Shown here in pieces: positions 1 through 7,800 of a DNA stretch of 17,073 nucleotides. Source of the DNA: Gracilimonas sp035704785 (lineage in GTDB: Bacteria; Bacteroidota; Rhodothermia; Balneolales; Balneolaceae); assembly GCF_035704785.1 (NCBI RefSeq), contig NZ_DASSWP010000154.1, forward strand, positions 1-17,073, written 5' to 3'. The notes under the pieces were generated by a model. That model did no database searches, was not told the origin of the DNA, and saw only the letters and a program-made list of their open reading frames with translations. Numbering within the stretch: position 1 is the first letter of the stretch; every line of letters begins with the position of its first letter. The translations under genes and the position numbers were made by a program.

Positions 1-1
1 G

Positions 2-613
2 TCTTCTATAGAAAAAGAGTTTTTGGAATATTTTAAAGAGTCGGTCCGTAATTTTTATGGAGTAAATCCCAAATTAAGCCCGGATTACCCAAGGGTAGTA
101 AATGAAGACCATTTTGATCGTTTAGTCGAATATTTGAAAGATGGCAATATTTATTCCGGAGGTAGAACGGACAGAGAGGAATGTTATATCGAGCCGACGG
201 TAATGACAGATATTGAGTCCGGTGGAAAACTCATGAATGAAGAGATCTTTGGCCCTATACTTCCGGTCCTGACTTTTGATAAACTACGGGAAGCTATTTC
301 GATCATACAAGAAAAAGCCAAGCCTTTAGCTTTGTATATATTTACTAAAGAAGATGAAGCGGTAGAACTTGTGTTAGAAAAATGTTCTTTTGGGGGAGGA
401 GCAGTGAACGATGTAGTGGCACAGTTTGGCAGCCATCATCTTCCGGTTGGCGGGGTTGGTAAAAGTGGAATGGGTGCTTATCACGGAAAGCATAGTTTTG
501 ATACATTTTCACACACCAAAAGTATCATTAAAAAACCTGTTTGGCTGGATGTGCCCTTTAGATATGCACCATATAAAGGAAAGTTAAAATGGATAAAAAA
601 AATATTGAAATGA
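2..613 (+). CDS. Class 3 aldehyde dehydrogenase, C-terminal part (5' end outside window)
   Basis: The reading frame is open from the left edge, so the N-terminal half, including the catalytic cysteine, is not visible. What remains aligns by eye with the end of class 3 (fatty or aromatic) NAD(P)-dependent aldehyde dehydrogenases: the EEIFGP segment (239-256) whose first Glu residues contact the cofactor, then PLALYIFT, then the closing block SFGGGAVNDV ... HLPVGGVGKSGMGAYHGKHSFDTFSH. These enzymes oxidise aldehydes to carboxylic acids. Family 3 proteins often end in a short extension; here it is lysine-rich with no clear membrane anchor. The TTG at 23 is internal and is not the true start. The stop (611-613) lies inside the next gene, so the two are probably co-transcribed. 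The family is clear; the substrate cannot be read from this part. Confidence 0.9.
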   Translation, partial: SSIEKEFLEYFKESVRNFYGVNPKLSPDYPRVVNEDHFDRLVEYLKDGNIYSGGRTDREECYIEPTVMTDIESGGKLMNEEIFGPILPVLTFDKLREAISIIQEKAKPLALYIFTKEDEAVELVLEKCSFGGGAVNDVVAQFGSHHLPVGGVGKSGMGAYHGKHSFDTFSHTKSIIKKPVWLDVPFRYAPYKGKLKWIKKILK

Positions 614-1605
614 AGAAGGAAACTTTCAAAGCTTTTTTAGTAAAAGAAAAATCGGGTGGCAATTTTGTTTCTGATGTTACTGAGGTTCCGGTCTCATTTT
701 TACCTGAACATGAAGTTATGATAGAGGTTAAGTATTCATCCCTGAATTATAAAGATGCTCTTTCAGCATCCGGAAACAAAGGAGTAACCCGCAACTACCC
801 GCATATTCCCGGTGTTGATGCTGCCGGTGTAGTACTTGAGGATGCTTCGGGTAATTTTGCAGAAGGGCAAAAGGTGATTGTAACCGGGCAAGATCTCGGA
901 TCGAATACTCCGGGTGGCTTTGGTTCCCTGATCCGTGTTCCCAAGGAATGGGTTGTTGCCCTGCCGGATGGCCTGGATCTTGAAACTTCAATGAAATATG
1001 GCACGGCAGGATTTACGGCGATGTATGGAGTAAAAAGATTAGAACGAGAATCGATCGGGCCCGAGGATGGAAAAGTATTGGTTACAGGAGCTACCGGCGG
1101 AGTTGGTTCGCTGGCTGTATTTTTTCTTGCCGAATCTGGATATAAGGTAATAGCCGCTACCGGTAAAATGGATAAGGCTGATTTCCTGAAGAAACTCGGC
1201 GCCTCTGAAGTTATTCACCGCAAAGTGATAACAGAAGTGAAAGATAGTTTTTTACTAAGCAGGGAATGGAATGGCGCTATTGAAACCGTAGGCGGTGAAA
1301 TGCTGGATGCGGTGATCAGGCAGACCAATCATGATGGAGCTGTGGCTTGTTGCGGAAACATCTTGGGGCATGATCTTAATACCAGTATCTATCCATTTAT
1401 TTTAAGAGGGGTCAGTTTGCTGGGAATAGATTCTGCAATTTGTAAGATGCCTATGAGGCTAAAGATCTGGGACTCTATCGCTGAGATTGAGCATAACAAA
1501 CTTCCGGAGCATTATGCCAGAAAGGTTGGTTTGAATGATCTTCAGAAAGAGGTTGATATTATTCTTAAAGGGGGCCAAACTGGGAGAGTAGTTGTAGAAC
1601 ATTAA
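589..1605 (+). CDS. acuI: AcuI/YhdH-family acrylyl-CoA reductase (NADPH), zinc-independent MDR oxidoreductase
   Basis: A medium-chain dehydrogenase/reductase of the YhdH/AcuI branch, which reduces acryloyl-CoA to propionyl-CoA with NADPH. The N-terminal catalytic domain carries SSLNYKDAL (residues 50-58) and IPGVDAAG (73-80). The Rossmann domain has VTGATGGVGS (165-174), and the SLLGIDS segment near the C-terminus is typical. No structural zinc cysteines are seen, as usual for this branch. Two starts are possible: ATG 589, with AAAGGAAAG just upstream and a 25-bp overlap with the dehydrogenase gene, or ATG 610, which overlaps that gene's stop as ATGA and gives a protein 7 residues shorter. 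Family members normally begin close to the FKAFLV strand, which favours 610 slightly, while the ribosome-binding site favours 589. Co-transcription with an aldehyde dehydrogenase suggests small-acid, propionate or aldehyde catabolism, but this is inference. Confidence 0.88.
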   Translation: MDKKNIEMKKETFKAFLVKEKSGGNFVSDVTEVPVSFLPEHEVMIEVKYSSLNYKDALSASGNKGVTRNYPHIPGVDAAGVVLEDASGNFAEGQKVIVTGQDLGSNTPGGFGSLIRVPKEWVVALPDGLDLETSMKYGTAGFTAMYGVKRLERESIGPEDGKVLVTGATGGVGSLAVFFLAESGYKVIAATGKMDKADFLKKLGASEVIHRKVITEVKDSFLLSREWNGAIETVGGEMLDAVIRQTNHDGAVACCGNILGHDLNTSIYPFILRGVSLLGIDSAICKMPMRLKIWDSIAEIEHNKLPEHYARKVGLNDLQKEVDIILKGGQTGRVVVEH

Positions 1606-1611
1606 GTAAAA

Positions 1612-1642
1612 AAAAGCCTGCTATTATAAATAACAGGCTTTT
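1612..1642. terminator. Bidirectional Rho-independent terminator
   Basis: A 9-bp stem, AAAAGCCTG (1612-1620) with CAGGCTTTT (1634-1642), continues after one mismatch as TATT/AATA with an ATA loop. The stem ends in As on one side and Ts on the other, so it can work in both directions. It lies 6 bp after the acuI stop and between convergent genes. Confidence 0.8.
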
Positions 1643-1713
1643 AAGAAATCATAAAGCAGCGGTCAAACTACTTTATGTGGGGTTATGGGTATTTTGTTTG
1701 ATCTAAGTTCTTT

Positions 1714-2115
1714 TTAGGCAGCGTTCTGAGAGAGAGTTGCAACCAATTCCGTTGCTTTTTTAAGTGGAACAGAAAGTTCTGCTGTAGATACGGGCTTCAA
1801 AAGAAAATCTACATAATCTACCGTTCGGGCGTAATTAAGCACTGTAGATGACTTATCGCCTGATAAGAAAATAATCGGCACATTGATGTTACTTTCCTGA
1901 AGCTTTTGTACAGTTTGTATTCCATTTAATGTACCGGCTAATTGTATGTCAACGATCAATATATCCGGGCTAAGGTCGCGGATCTTAGAAAGCGCCTCTT
2001 CTCCACTTTGGGCTTTGCCAACTACCTTATAACCCAGCTTTTCAACCATCTTTTCTTCAACGATGGAAAGCAACGGGTCGTCTTCTATAATCATAACTCT
2101 TTTTAAAAGTCCCAT
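1714..2115 (-). CDS. Stand-alone response regulator (receiver domain only)
   Basis: A CheY-like receiver domain with no output domain (133 residues). The acidic pocket is E11-D12-D13, the phosphoacceptor is D56 (in ILIVDIQLAG), the conserved hydroxyl residue is S85 (in IIFLSGD), and the switch lysine is K107 followed by P108 (in LLKPVS). All residues needed for phosphorylation are present, so it should accept phosphate from a histidine kinase encoded elsewhere. The ATG at 2113-2115 is preceded by GAGG at good spacing. The gene is single, convergent with acuI and divergent from the small acidic protein; no kinase is in the window. Such single-domain regulators act by protein contact, for example in phosphorelays, chemotaxis or stress signalling. 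The partner is unknown. Confidence 0.9.
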   Translation of the reverse strand: MGLLKRVMIIEDDPLLSIVEEKMVEKLGYKVVGKAQSGEEALSKIRDLSPDILIVDIQLAGTLNGIQTVQKLQESNINVPIIFLSGDKSSTVLNYARTVDYVDFLLKPVSTAELSVPLKKATELVATLSQNAA

Positions 2116-2147
2116 AAGTGCCTCGCGTATTAAAATTTTCTAATGCT

Positions 2148-2176
2148 AATATATTAGAGTTTTTTAATATTTCCAA
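2148..2176 (-). promoter_or_regulatory. Candidate sigma70-type promoter of the response regulator gene
   Basis: On the minus strand TTGGAA (2171-2176) is followed after exactly 17 bp by TATATT (2148-2153), about 33 bp before the start codon. A 6-bp inverted repeat, TCTAAT (2139-2144) and ATTAGA (2153-2158), straddles the -10 and could be an operator or chance in AT-rich DNA. Confidence 0.4.
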
Positions 2177-2235
2177 TAATAAAATAAAATTTGTTCTAAA
2201 TGGCTGTAGGTTAGATTCTTACAAATAAAAATGAG

Positions 2236-2499
2236 ATGATAAAACTCCATAAAAAAGAATCTGATATTCATTCAGAGAAGCTGGAAGAAAAGCTTAATGA
2301 CCTGGTAATTTCTTTTAAAAAGGAAGTTCATACTTCAGAGACAGAAGGGCTTCCGTATATAGAAGAAGATGGAAGGCTATATAAAACTGAGAAAGAAATT
2401 GAAAATTGGCTTAGGGAAATCGAAAAAGAATTGAGTTGGCAGCGTTCACTTAGCGGAGACGGATGTTATATAGATCCGGAAACAGATGAAATTTGCTGA
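2236..2499 (+). CDS. Small acidic hypothetical protein (87 aa)
   Basis: I do not recognise this protein. It is soluble, rich in Glu and Lys, and probably mostly helical in residues 9-35 and 50-72. There is no signal peptide or membrane segment. The C-terminus GDGCYIDPETDEIC carries the only two cysteines, C77 and C87, and the last is the terminal residue. The start at 2236 is chosen because ATG 2231 runs into a stop after two codons; no Shine-Dalgarno is evident. It has its own intergenic region shared with the response regulator and ends 8 bp from the convergent BtuF-like gene. Codon use looks normal for the neighbourhood and the frame is uninterrupted, so it is probably real. Confidence 0.65.
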   Translation: MIKLHKKESDIHSEKLEEKLNDLVISFKKEVHTSETEGLPYIEEDGRLYKTEKEIENWLREIEKELSWQRSLSGDGCYIDPETDEIC

Positions 2500-2507
2500 A
2501 AGTAAGA

Positions 2508-3251
2508 TTATAGTTCCGGTCGCCAGGTATTTAGCGCTTCAAAAGCCTTCATCATTCTCGAACCATACCAGCTAAACCACTCTCCGTTTACCAGTTTTAT
2601 TTTCGCTGTCGGGCAGGCTCCGCGAATTTCCTGAATATGCTTTTCTTTGAAAGGGAAAGGTTCACTGCTCAGTAAAATAAGATCCGGATTTTTTGAGGCT
2701 AATTTTGCTAAAGTTGTTTTTGGATATCGGGTTCGGTCACTATACACATTATCCAGGTTATAATGCTTGAGTACATTGTGGATATAAGTATCTTTTCCGA
2801 CGGTCATCCAGGGGTCCTTCCAGATAAAATAAGCCACGGAAAGCTCTCGAACTTCAGGTGCTTTAGAAAGTATGGAGCTAATTTCAGAAACAATATTTTG
2901 AGCTTTATCTTTAACACTAAGGGCTTTTCCAAGTGAACTGAATTCCAGTAAGGCATCTTCAACAGATCCGATCTCTGTGACATATACTTTTGTGTAGGCA
3001 CGTAGGACTTCAATGTCTTCTTCCCGGTTTTCTTCTTTATTGGCCAGGATAAAATCAGGCTCAAGTTCTATGATCTTTTCGAGATTCGGGCTTTTTGTAC
3101 CTCCAACGATCTCAATTTCCCGAACGTCTTCCTCCGGATGAATACAAAAACGTGTTCGGCCCACAAGCTGATCCTTTAAACCCAGATCGATCAAAAGCTC
3201 GGTAAGGCTGGGTACTAAAGAAATGATTCTATTGTAAGGTTGATCAGGCAT
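2508..3251 (-). CDS. BtuF-like helical-backbone metal-receptor protein without signal peptide
   Basis: Resembles the substrate-binding proteins of vitamin B12/iron-complex ABC transporters (BtuF type). An N-terminal lobe, RIISLVPSLTELLIDLGL (residues 8-25) through NLEKIIELEPDFILA (56-70), is joined by a long helix to a C-terminal lobe with WMTVGKDTYIHNVL (148-161) and NPDLILLSSEPFPF (188-201). The length (247) fits the mature form of the family. The protein starts directly at the first lobe with no hydrophobic leader, and an in-frame TAA lies 6 bp upstream of the start codon (3258-3260), so no leader can be hidden upstream. It should therefore stay in the cytoplasm. No permease or ATPase gene is adjacent. 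It overlaps the kinase gene by 8 bp and is the last gene of a three-gene operon. The ligand is unknown; cobalamin or another tetrapyrrole is a guess from the family. Confidence 0.75.
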   Translation of the reverse strand: MPDQPYNRIISLVPSLTELLIDLGLKDQLVGRTRFCIHPEEDVREIEIVGGTKSPNLEKIIELEPDFILANKEENREEDIEVLRAYTKVYVTEIGSVEDALLEFSSLGKALSVKDKAQNIVSEISSILSKAPEVRELSVAYFIWKDPWMTVGKDTYIHNVLKHYNLDNVYSDRTRYPKTTLAKLASKNPDLILLSSEPFPFKEKHIQEIRGACPTAKIKLVNGEWFSWYGSRMMKAFEALNTWRPEL

Positions 3252-4098
3252 AATTTTTTATGATTTTTTCAGCCTGACGGGAATAACTTCCGCCAAACAA
3301 ATTTGCATGAACCAAAACAGGATATAAGTTGCATAACTTGATACGATCTTCATACCCGGGCTCCAATGGGTATTCGTCATTATAACCACTGTAAAAATCC
3401 GCTGAAAATCCTCCAAAAAGTCGGGTCATTGAAATATCCATTTCACGATGGCCGTAATAAACGGCAGGATCATAGATCCCGGCGGAGTCTTTTTGGGTGA
3501 ACTTATAATTACCGCTCCATAAATCTCCGTGCAGTAAAGCAGGTTGCTCTTTCGGAAAGATGCTGCCCAGTTTTTTATACAGACTTACTGCTTCTTTCAA
3601 CACCGAGCGGTTCAGTTTATCAGATTCTATTCCCATCTTTATTTGGGGTTCAATACGCTCAATCGCAAAAAAATCAGGCCAATTATTGTGCTGAGTATTT
3701 GATTGGGGCAATCTTCCAATATAATTATCTTGATCGAGCCCAAACTGTGAATCTATTGTTTTATGAAGTTTGGCGAGTTCAACCCCAAAATTATAGGCTG
3801 AACCGGGCTTACCACACCCTTCCTTTATCCATTCCAGCAGCAAAAAATTATCTCCCAGCAATAATACATTTGGGATAGTTAATTCTGTACCGGCTGAATT
3901 TAATAACTTTAATCCTTTTGATTCAGCTTGAAACATGGATGGGGGTGCTTCTTCATTCGTTTTTAAAAAAGCAGTTTGATCAGATTCAAAAGTCAGACGG
4001 TAGGCCGTATTTATATCCCCGCCAAGAACAGATTTAACTGATTTGATCTTATCACCAAGTTCCTTCTCTATAATATTTTGAATGGACTTTGGAAGCAT
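3244..4098 (-). CDS. Fructosamine/ribulosamine 3-kinase family protein
   Basis: A fructosamine-3-kinase-like (YniA family) protein-repair kinase. It phosphorylates the sugar of glycated lysines on O3, which destabilises the adduct so that it falls off. Visible motifs: glycine loop LGGDIN (residues 25-30), ATP-site lysine in AFLKT (K46), catalytic loop LLHGDLWSGN (188-197) with D192 as likely base, and metal-binding block DPAVYYGHREMDI (210-222). The length (284) matches the family. The glycine loop has Asp where some eukaryotic members carry a redox-switch cysteine. The stop overlaps the start of the BtuF-like gene, and the start (4098) is 1 bp from the phosphatase stop, so translation is probably coupled. 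Most bacterial members studied prefer ribulosamines or erythrulosamines, which fits the phosphatase next door. Confidence 0.88.
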   Translation of the reverse strand: MLPKSIQNIIEKELGDKIKSVKSVLGGDINTAYRLTFESDQTAFLKTNEEAPPSMFQAESKGLKLLNSAGTELTIPNVLLLGDNFLLLEWIKEGCGKPGSAYNFGVELAKLHKTIDSQFGLDQDNYIGRLPQSNTQHNNWPDFFAIERIEPQIKMGIESDKLNRSVLKEAVSLYKKLGSIFPKEQPALLHGDLWSGNYKFTQKDSAGIYDPAVYYGHREMDISMTRLFGGFSADFYSGYNDEYPLEPGYEDRIKLCNLYPVLVHANLFGGSYSRQAEKIIKNYA

Positions 4099-4099
4099 G

Positions 4100-4621
4100 C
4101 TATTTCTGGATCAATGGTTTTAACTCATTCAGTAAAGCTGCGGTGCTTCGTTCTAATACACGATAAACATTTTCGAAGCCATCCATTCCGCCATAATAAG
4201 GATCCGGTACATCTTTCATGTCAGGTTGAGGGTCAAACTCGCGCATCATTTTGATTTTGTGATCAAACTTATCTTTTGTATCTAACTCCTTGATATTTCT
4301 ATAATTTTCGGAATCCATGGCAAGGATAAGATCAAATTCTTCCAGATCGGCATACTCAAACTTCCTGGCTTTGGAGGGAAGGTGTACGCCATATTTATTC
4401 GCTGTTGCCTGACTTTTACTGTTTGCAGATTCTCCCACATGATAGGCAGCAGTACCGGCTGAATCGATATAAAAGTAGTTCTGTAATCCTTCCTCTTTAA
4501 CTTTATGCAGGAAAATGCCTTCTGCTGTGGGGCTGCGACAAATATTTCCAAGACACACAAATACGAGTTTATAGGGATCGGCAGTTGTAATAGGTTTAGA
4601 AATTGATTTATCCACGCTCAA
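4100..4621 (-). CDS. Low-molecular-weight protein tyrosine phosphatase
   Basis: A LMW-PTP/arsenate-reductase-fold phosphatase. The P-loop is VCLGNICRS with nucleophile C23, second cysteine C28 and phosphate-binding R29; the general acid is D140 in the VPDPYYGG loop (138-145). It dephosphorylates phosphotyrosine or, in the branch studied next to ribulosamine kinases, protein-bound ribulosamine 5-phosphate. It is first in a tight three-gene operon with the kinase and BtuF-like gene. There is no in-frame ATG before the P-loop. An in-frame stop lies at 4634-4636, so the start must be non-ATG: TTG 4619-4621 or GTG 4613-4615. Either gives an N-terminal tail slightly longer than usual. The family is certain; the exact start and substrate are not. 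Confidence 0.9.
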   Translation of the reverse strand: MSVDKSISKPITTADPYKLVFVCLGNICRSPTAEGIFLHKVKEEGLQNYFYIDSAGTAAYHVGESANSKSQATANKYGVHLPSKARKFEYADLEEFDLILAMDSENYRNIKELDTKDKFDHKIKMMREFDPQPDMKDVPDPYYGGMDGFENVYRVLERSTAALLNELKPLIQK

Positions 4622-4765
4622 AAGATTGATTTTTATGAAAGGTATGGCTTGCTCAAAAGCTTTTCACCTTTTTAAGATCAGTTGAATTGTATAACACTTA
4701 GCCCTTAGCCTCAAGTTCCAGATTTTTTTGATCGAAGTGAGTACAAGCTTTTCTCTGATATTTTG

Positions 4766-4773
4766 TATATTTG
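4766..4773 (+). promoter_or_regulatory. Possible Bacteroidota-type -7 element upstream of ileS
   Basis: TATATTTG matches the Bacteroidota -7 consensus TAnnTTTG and lies 34 bp before the ileS start, but no TTG-type -33 element sits at the expected distance, so support is weak. The divergent intergenic region (4622-4807) also holds an imperfect hairpin, AAAGGT (4639-4644) with ACCTTT (4667-4672), in the leader of the phosphatase operon. Confidence 0.25.
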
Positions 4774-4807
4774 AGGCTTAAAACTATTCGCCTGAACTAA
4801 GTTTTTT

Positions 4808-7800
4808 ATGGCAAAAAAATTTGACGAAATAAAGACATTAAGCTTTCCAAAATCAGAAGTCGAAATTCTGAACTGGTGGAAAGAACACAAGATTTTTGAT
4901 AAAAGCCTCAAAACACGTGAGGATGGGATCCCTTTTACCTTTTATGAAGGCCCGCCTACGGCAAACGGTAAGCCGGGAATTCATCACGTGATGGCCAGAA
5001 CAGTTAAGGATATGTTCTGCCGCTATAAGACATTGAAAGGTTTCAAGGTTGAAAGAAAAGCCGGCTGGGACACGCACGGACTCCCGGTAGAAATTGAAGT
5101 TGAAAAAGCATTAGGCTTGGAAGGCCGCGCTCAGGTTGAAGAGTACGGCATTGAAAAATATAATGCCGAATGCCGGGAAAGCGTACTTAAATACAAGGAC
5201 CTCTGGGATGAACTCACTTCCCGAATGGGATATTGGGTGGATCAGGATGAACCCTATGTAACCTTTGAGAATAACTATATTGAATCTGTTTGGTGGGCTT
5301 TTAATAAACTCTTCAGTAAAGGCCTGGTCTATAAAGGATACAAGATCCAATGGTATTCACCGGGCAGCGGAACCGTGCTTTCTTCTCATGAAGTGAGCCT
5401 GGGTTATAAGGAAACCCAGGATCCTTCCATCTATTTCAAGTTTAAAGTGGATGGGGAAGAAAATACTTACTTCCTGGCATGGACAACTACTCCCTGGACA
5501 GTAGTCTCGAACATGGCCATTGCCGTAAATCCAAATCTGGATTATGTGAAGGTTGCTCATTTCGATGAGACCTTTATTATGGCAAAGGACTGTGTGGAAG
5601 ATGTGCTTGGCGAAGATTACACCATTAAGGAAGAAATGAAAGGGTCGCAGCTGCTTCATAGAACATATGAGCCCATCTTCGATTATGCCCTTAAGGAATT
5701 TGACAGATCTGAAGCGTGGAGAGTTATTCCTGCAGATTATGTAACCACTGAAGATGGTACCGGGGTTGTGCATACTGCCCCGGCTTTTGGTGCGGATGAC
5801 TACGAATCTTGCCAAAAGGCAGATATCCCGATGTTCAACCCGATTGACCGTGAAGGTAAGTTTACCGAACAAGCTCCGGATTTTGAAGGTCAGTGGTTCA
5901 AGGAGGCCGACAAAGAAATTTCTCGTGTTATCAAAGAGAAAGATAGGATGTATAAGCACGAGACCATGGTTCACAACTATCCATTTGACTGGCGGAAAGG
6001 AACTCCGCTGATGTCTTACCCTGTAGAGTCCTGGTTTATTGAGACGACCAAGTTTAAGGATCGCATGGTAGAGCTGAATAAGAAAATTAACTGGAAACCT
6101 GAAAGTACAGGATCAGGCCGATTTGGAACCTGGCTTGAAAACAATGTGGACTGGGCAGTATCCCGCCAGCGTTATTGGGGAACGCCTATTCCGATCTGGG
6201 TAAGTGATAAAGACCCGGAATATGTAGAGTGCATTGGAAGCATGGACAAGCTTCGTGAAAAAGCAGGGTTAGATGAAGATGTGAAGATAGATCTTCACCG
6301 CCCGTTTATTGATGACATCACCTGGGAAGCACCGGATGGTGGAACCATGCGCCGTATTCCGGACCTGCTGGATGTTTGGTTTGATTCCGGCGCCATGCCT
6401 TTTGCTCAGTGGCATTATCCCTTTGATAACGACCATGATTTCCAGATAAACTACCCTGCCGACTTTATTGCTGAAGGAGTGGACCAAACCCGGGGTTGGT
6501 TCTACACGCTACATGCTTTGGGTACCATGCTGTTCAATGAAGAGGCTTACAAGAATGTAGTTTCAAATGGATTAGTGCTGGATGAGAACGGCGAAAAAAT
6601 GAGTAAATCAAAAGGGAACTCCGTAGATCCTTTTGAAGTGATACAGGAATTCGGAGCTGATACCGTTCGCTGGTATATGATGAGTAACTCCTCACCGTGG
6701 GATAACCTGAAATTCAGCATAGACGGACTTAAAGAAGTTCAGCGCAAATTCTTTAACACTATTGTTAACACCTACTCTTTCTTCGCCATGTATGCGAATA
6801 TTGATGGATTTACCTTCTCCGGAACGGCTATCCCCATTGGAGACCGGCCGGAAATTGATAAGTGGATAACCTCAAGATTGAATTCGACTGTTAAATTAGT
6901 TGAAGAATATTTAGAAGATTATGAGCCTACAAAAGCTGCCCGTGAACTGGAGTCTTTTGTTGAGGAATTAAGTAATTGGTATGTCCGCCGGAACCGACGT
7001 CGTTTTTGGAAAGAAGGGAATACTCTTGATAAAACTGCGGCCTATCAAACACTTTACGAATGCTTGCTCAATTTAAGTAAGTTAATCAGCCCTATTGCAC
7101 CATTTGTTGGTGAATGGTTATACCAGAACTTGAATAAAGTAACCCATCAGGATGAAGAATCTGTCCATTTATCTTTCTTCCCAACAGTGGAAGAAACGGC
7201 TATCAACAAGGCTCTTGAGCATAAGATGGAAATGGCAAGATTGATATCATACATTGTACTTAGGGTTCGCAATCAAATTGAGATGAATGTACGCCAGCCA
7301 TTAAGCCGGATCATCCTTCCAATAAAAGATGCAAGTGAGCGTCAGGCTATTGAGTCGGTTCGGGATATCATTCTGGAGGAAGTAAACATAAAGGATATAC
7401 AGTTTGTAGATGATGATTCCGGTATTGTGCGTAAATCAGCGAAACCAAACTATCCGGTATTAGGTAAAAGGTTAGGCCCTAAAATGAAGGCTGTTGCATC
7501 CAAGGTAGATCAGCTGACTACCGAAGAGATCACACAGTTTGAGAAAAAAGGCTGGATCGATCTGGATGTAGAGGACAAAACAATCCGCATCGACTCGGAG
7601 GGACTTGAAATTGTACGCATCGGCCTGGAAGGCTGGACGGTTGAGACTGAAAAAGGACTCAGCGTTGCAGTGGATACGGCATTAAGCGAAGATCTCATTC
7701 AGGAAGGGATTGCGCGTGAATTCGTAAATCGTGTGCAGAATATGAGAAAAGAAGCTAATTTTGAAGTGACCGACAGAATCTCGATAGGATTTACCGGATC

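Noticed and set aside
4622..4807. T-box leader controlling ileS
   Set aside because: There is no specifier-loop or T-box sequence, and these leaders are mainly found in Firmicutes and Actinobacteria.
5357..5974. 205-codon open frame antisense to ileS
   Set aside because: It lies wholly opposite a certain synthetase gene, has no recognisable domain, and is explained by codon bias of the sense strand.
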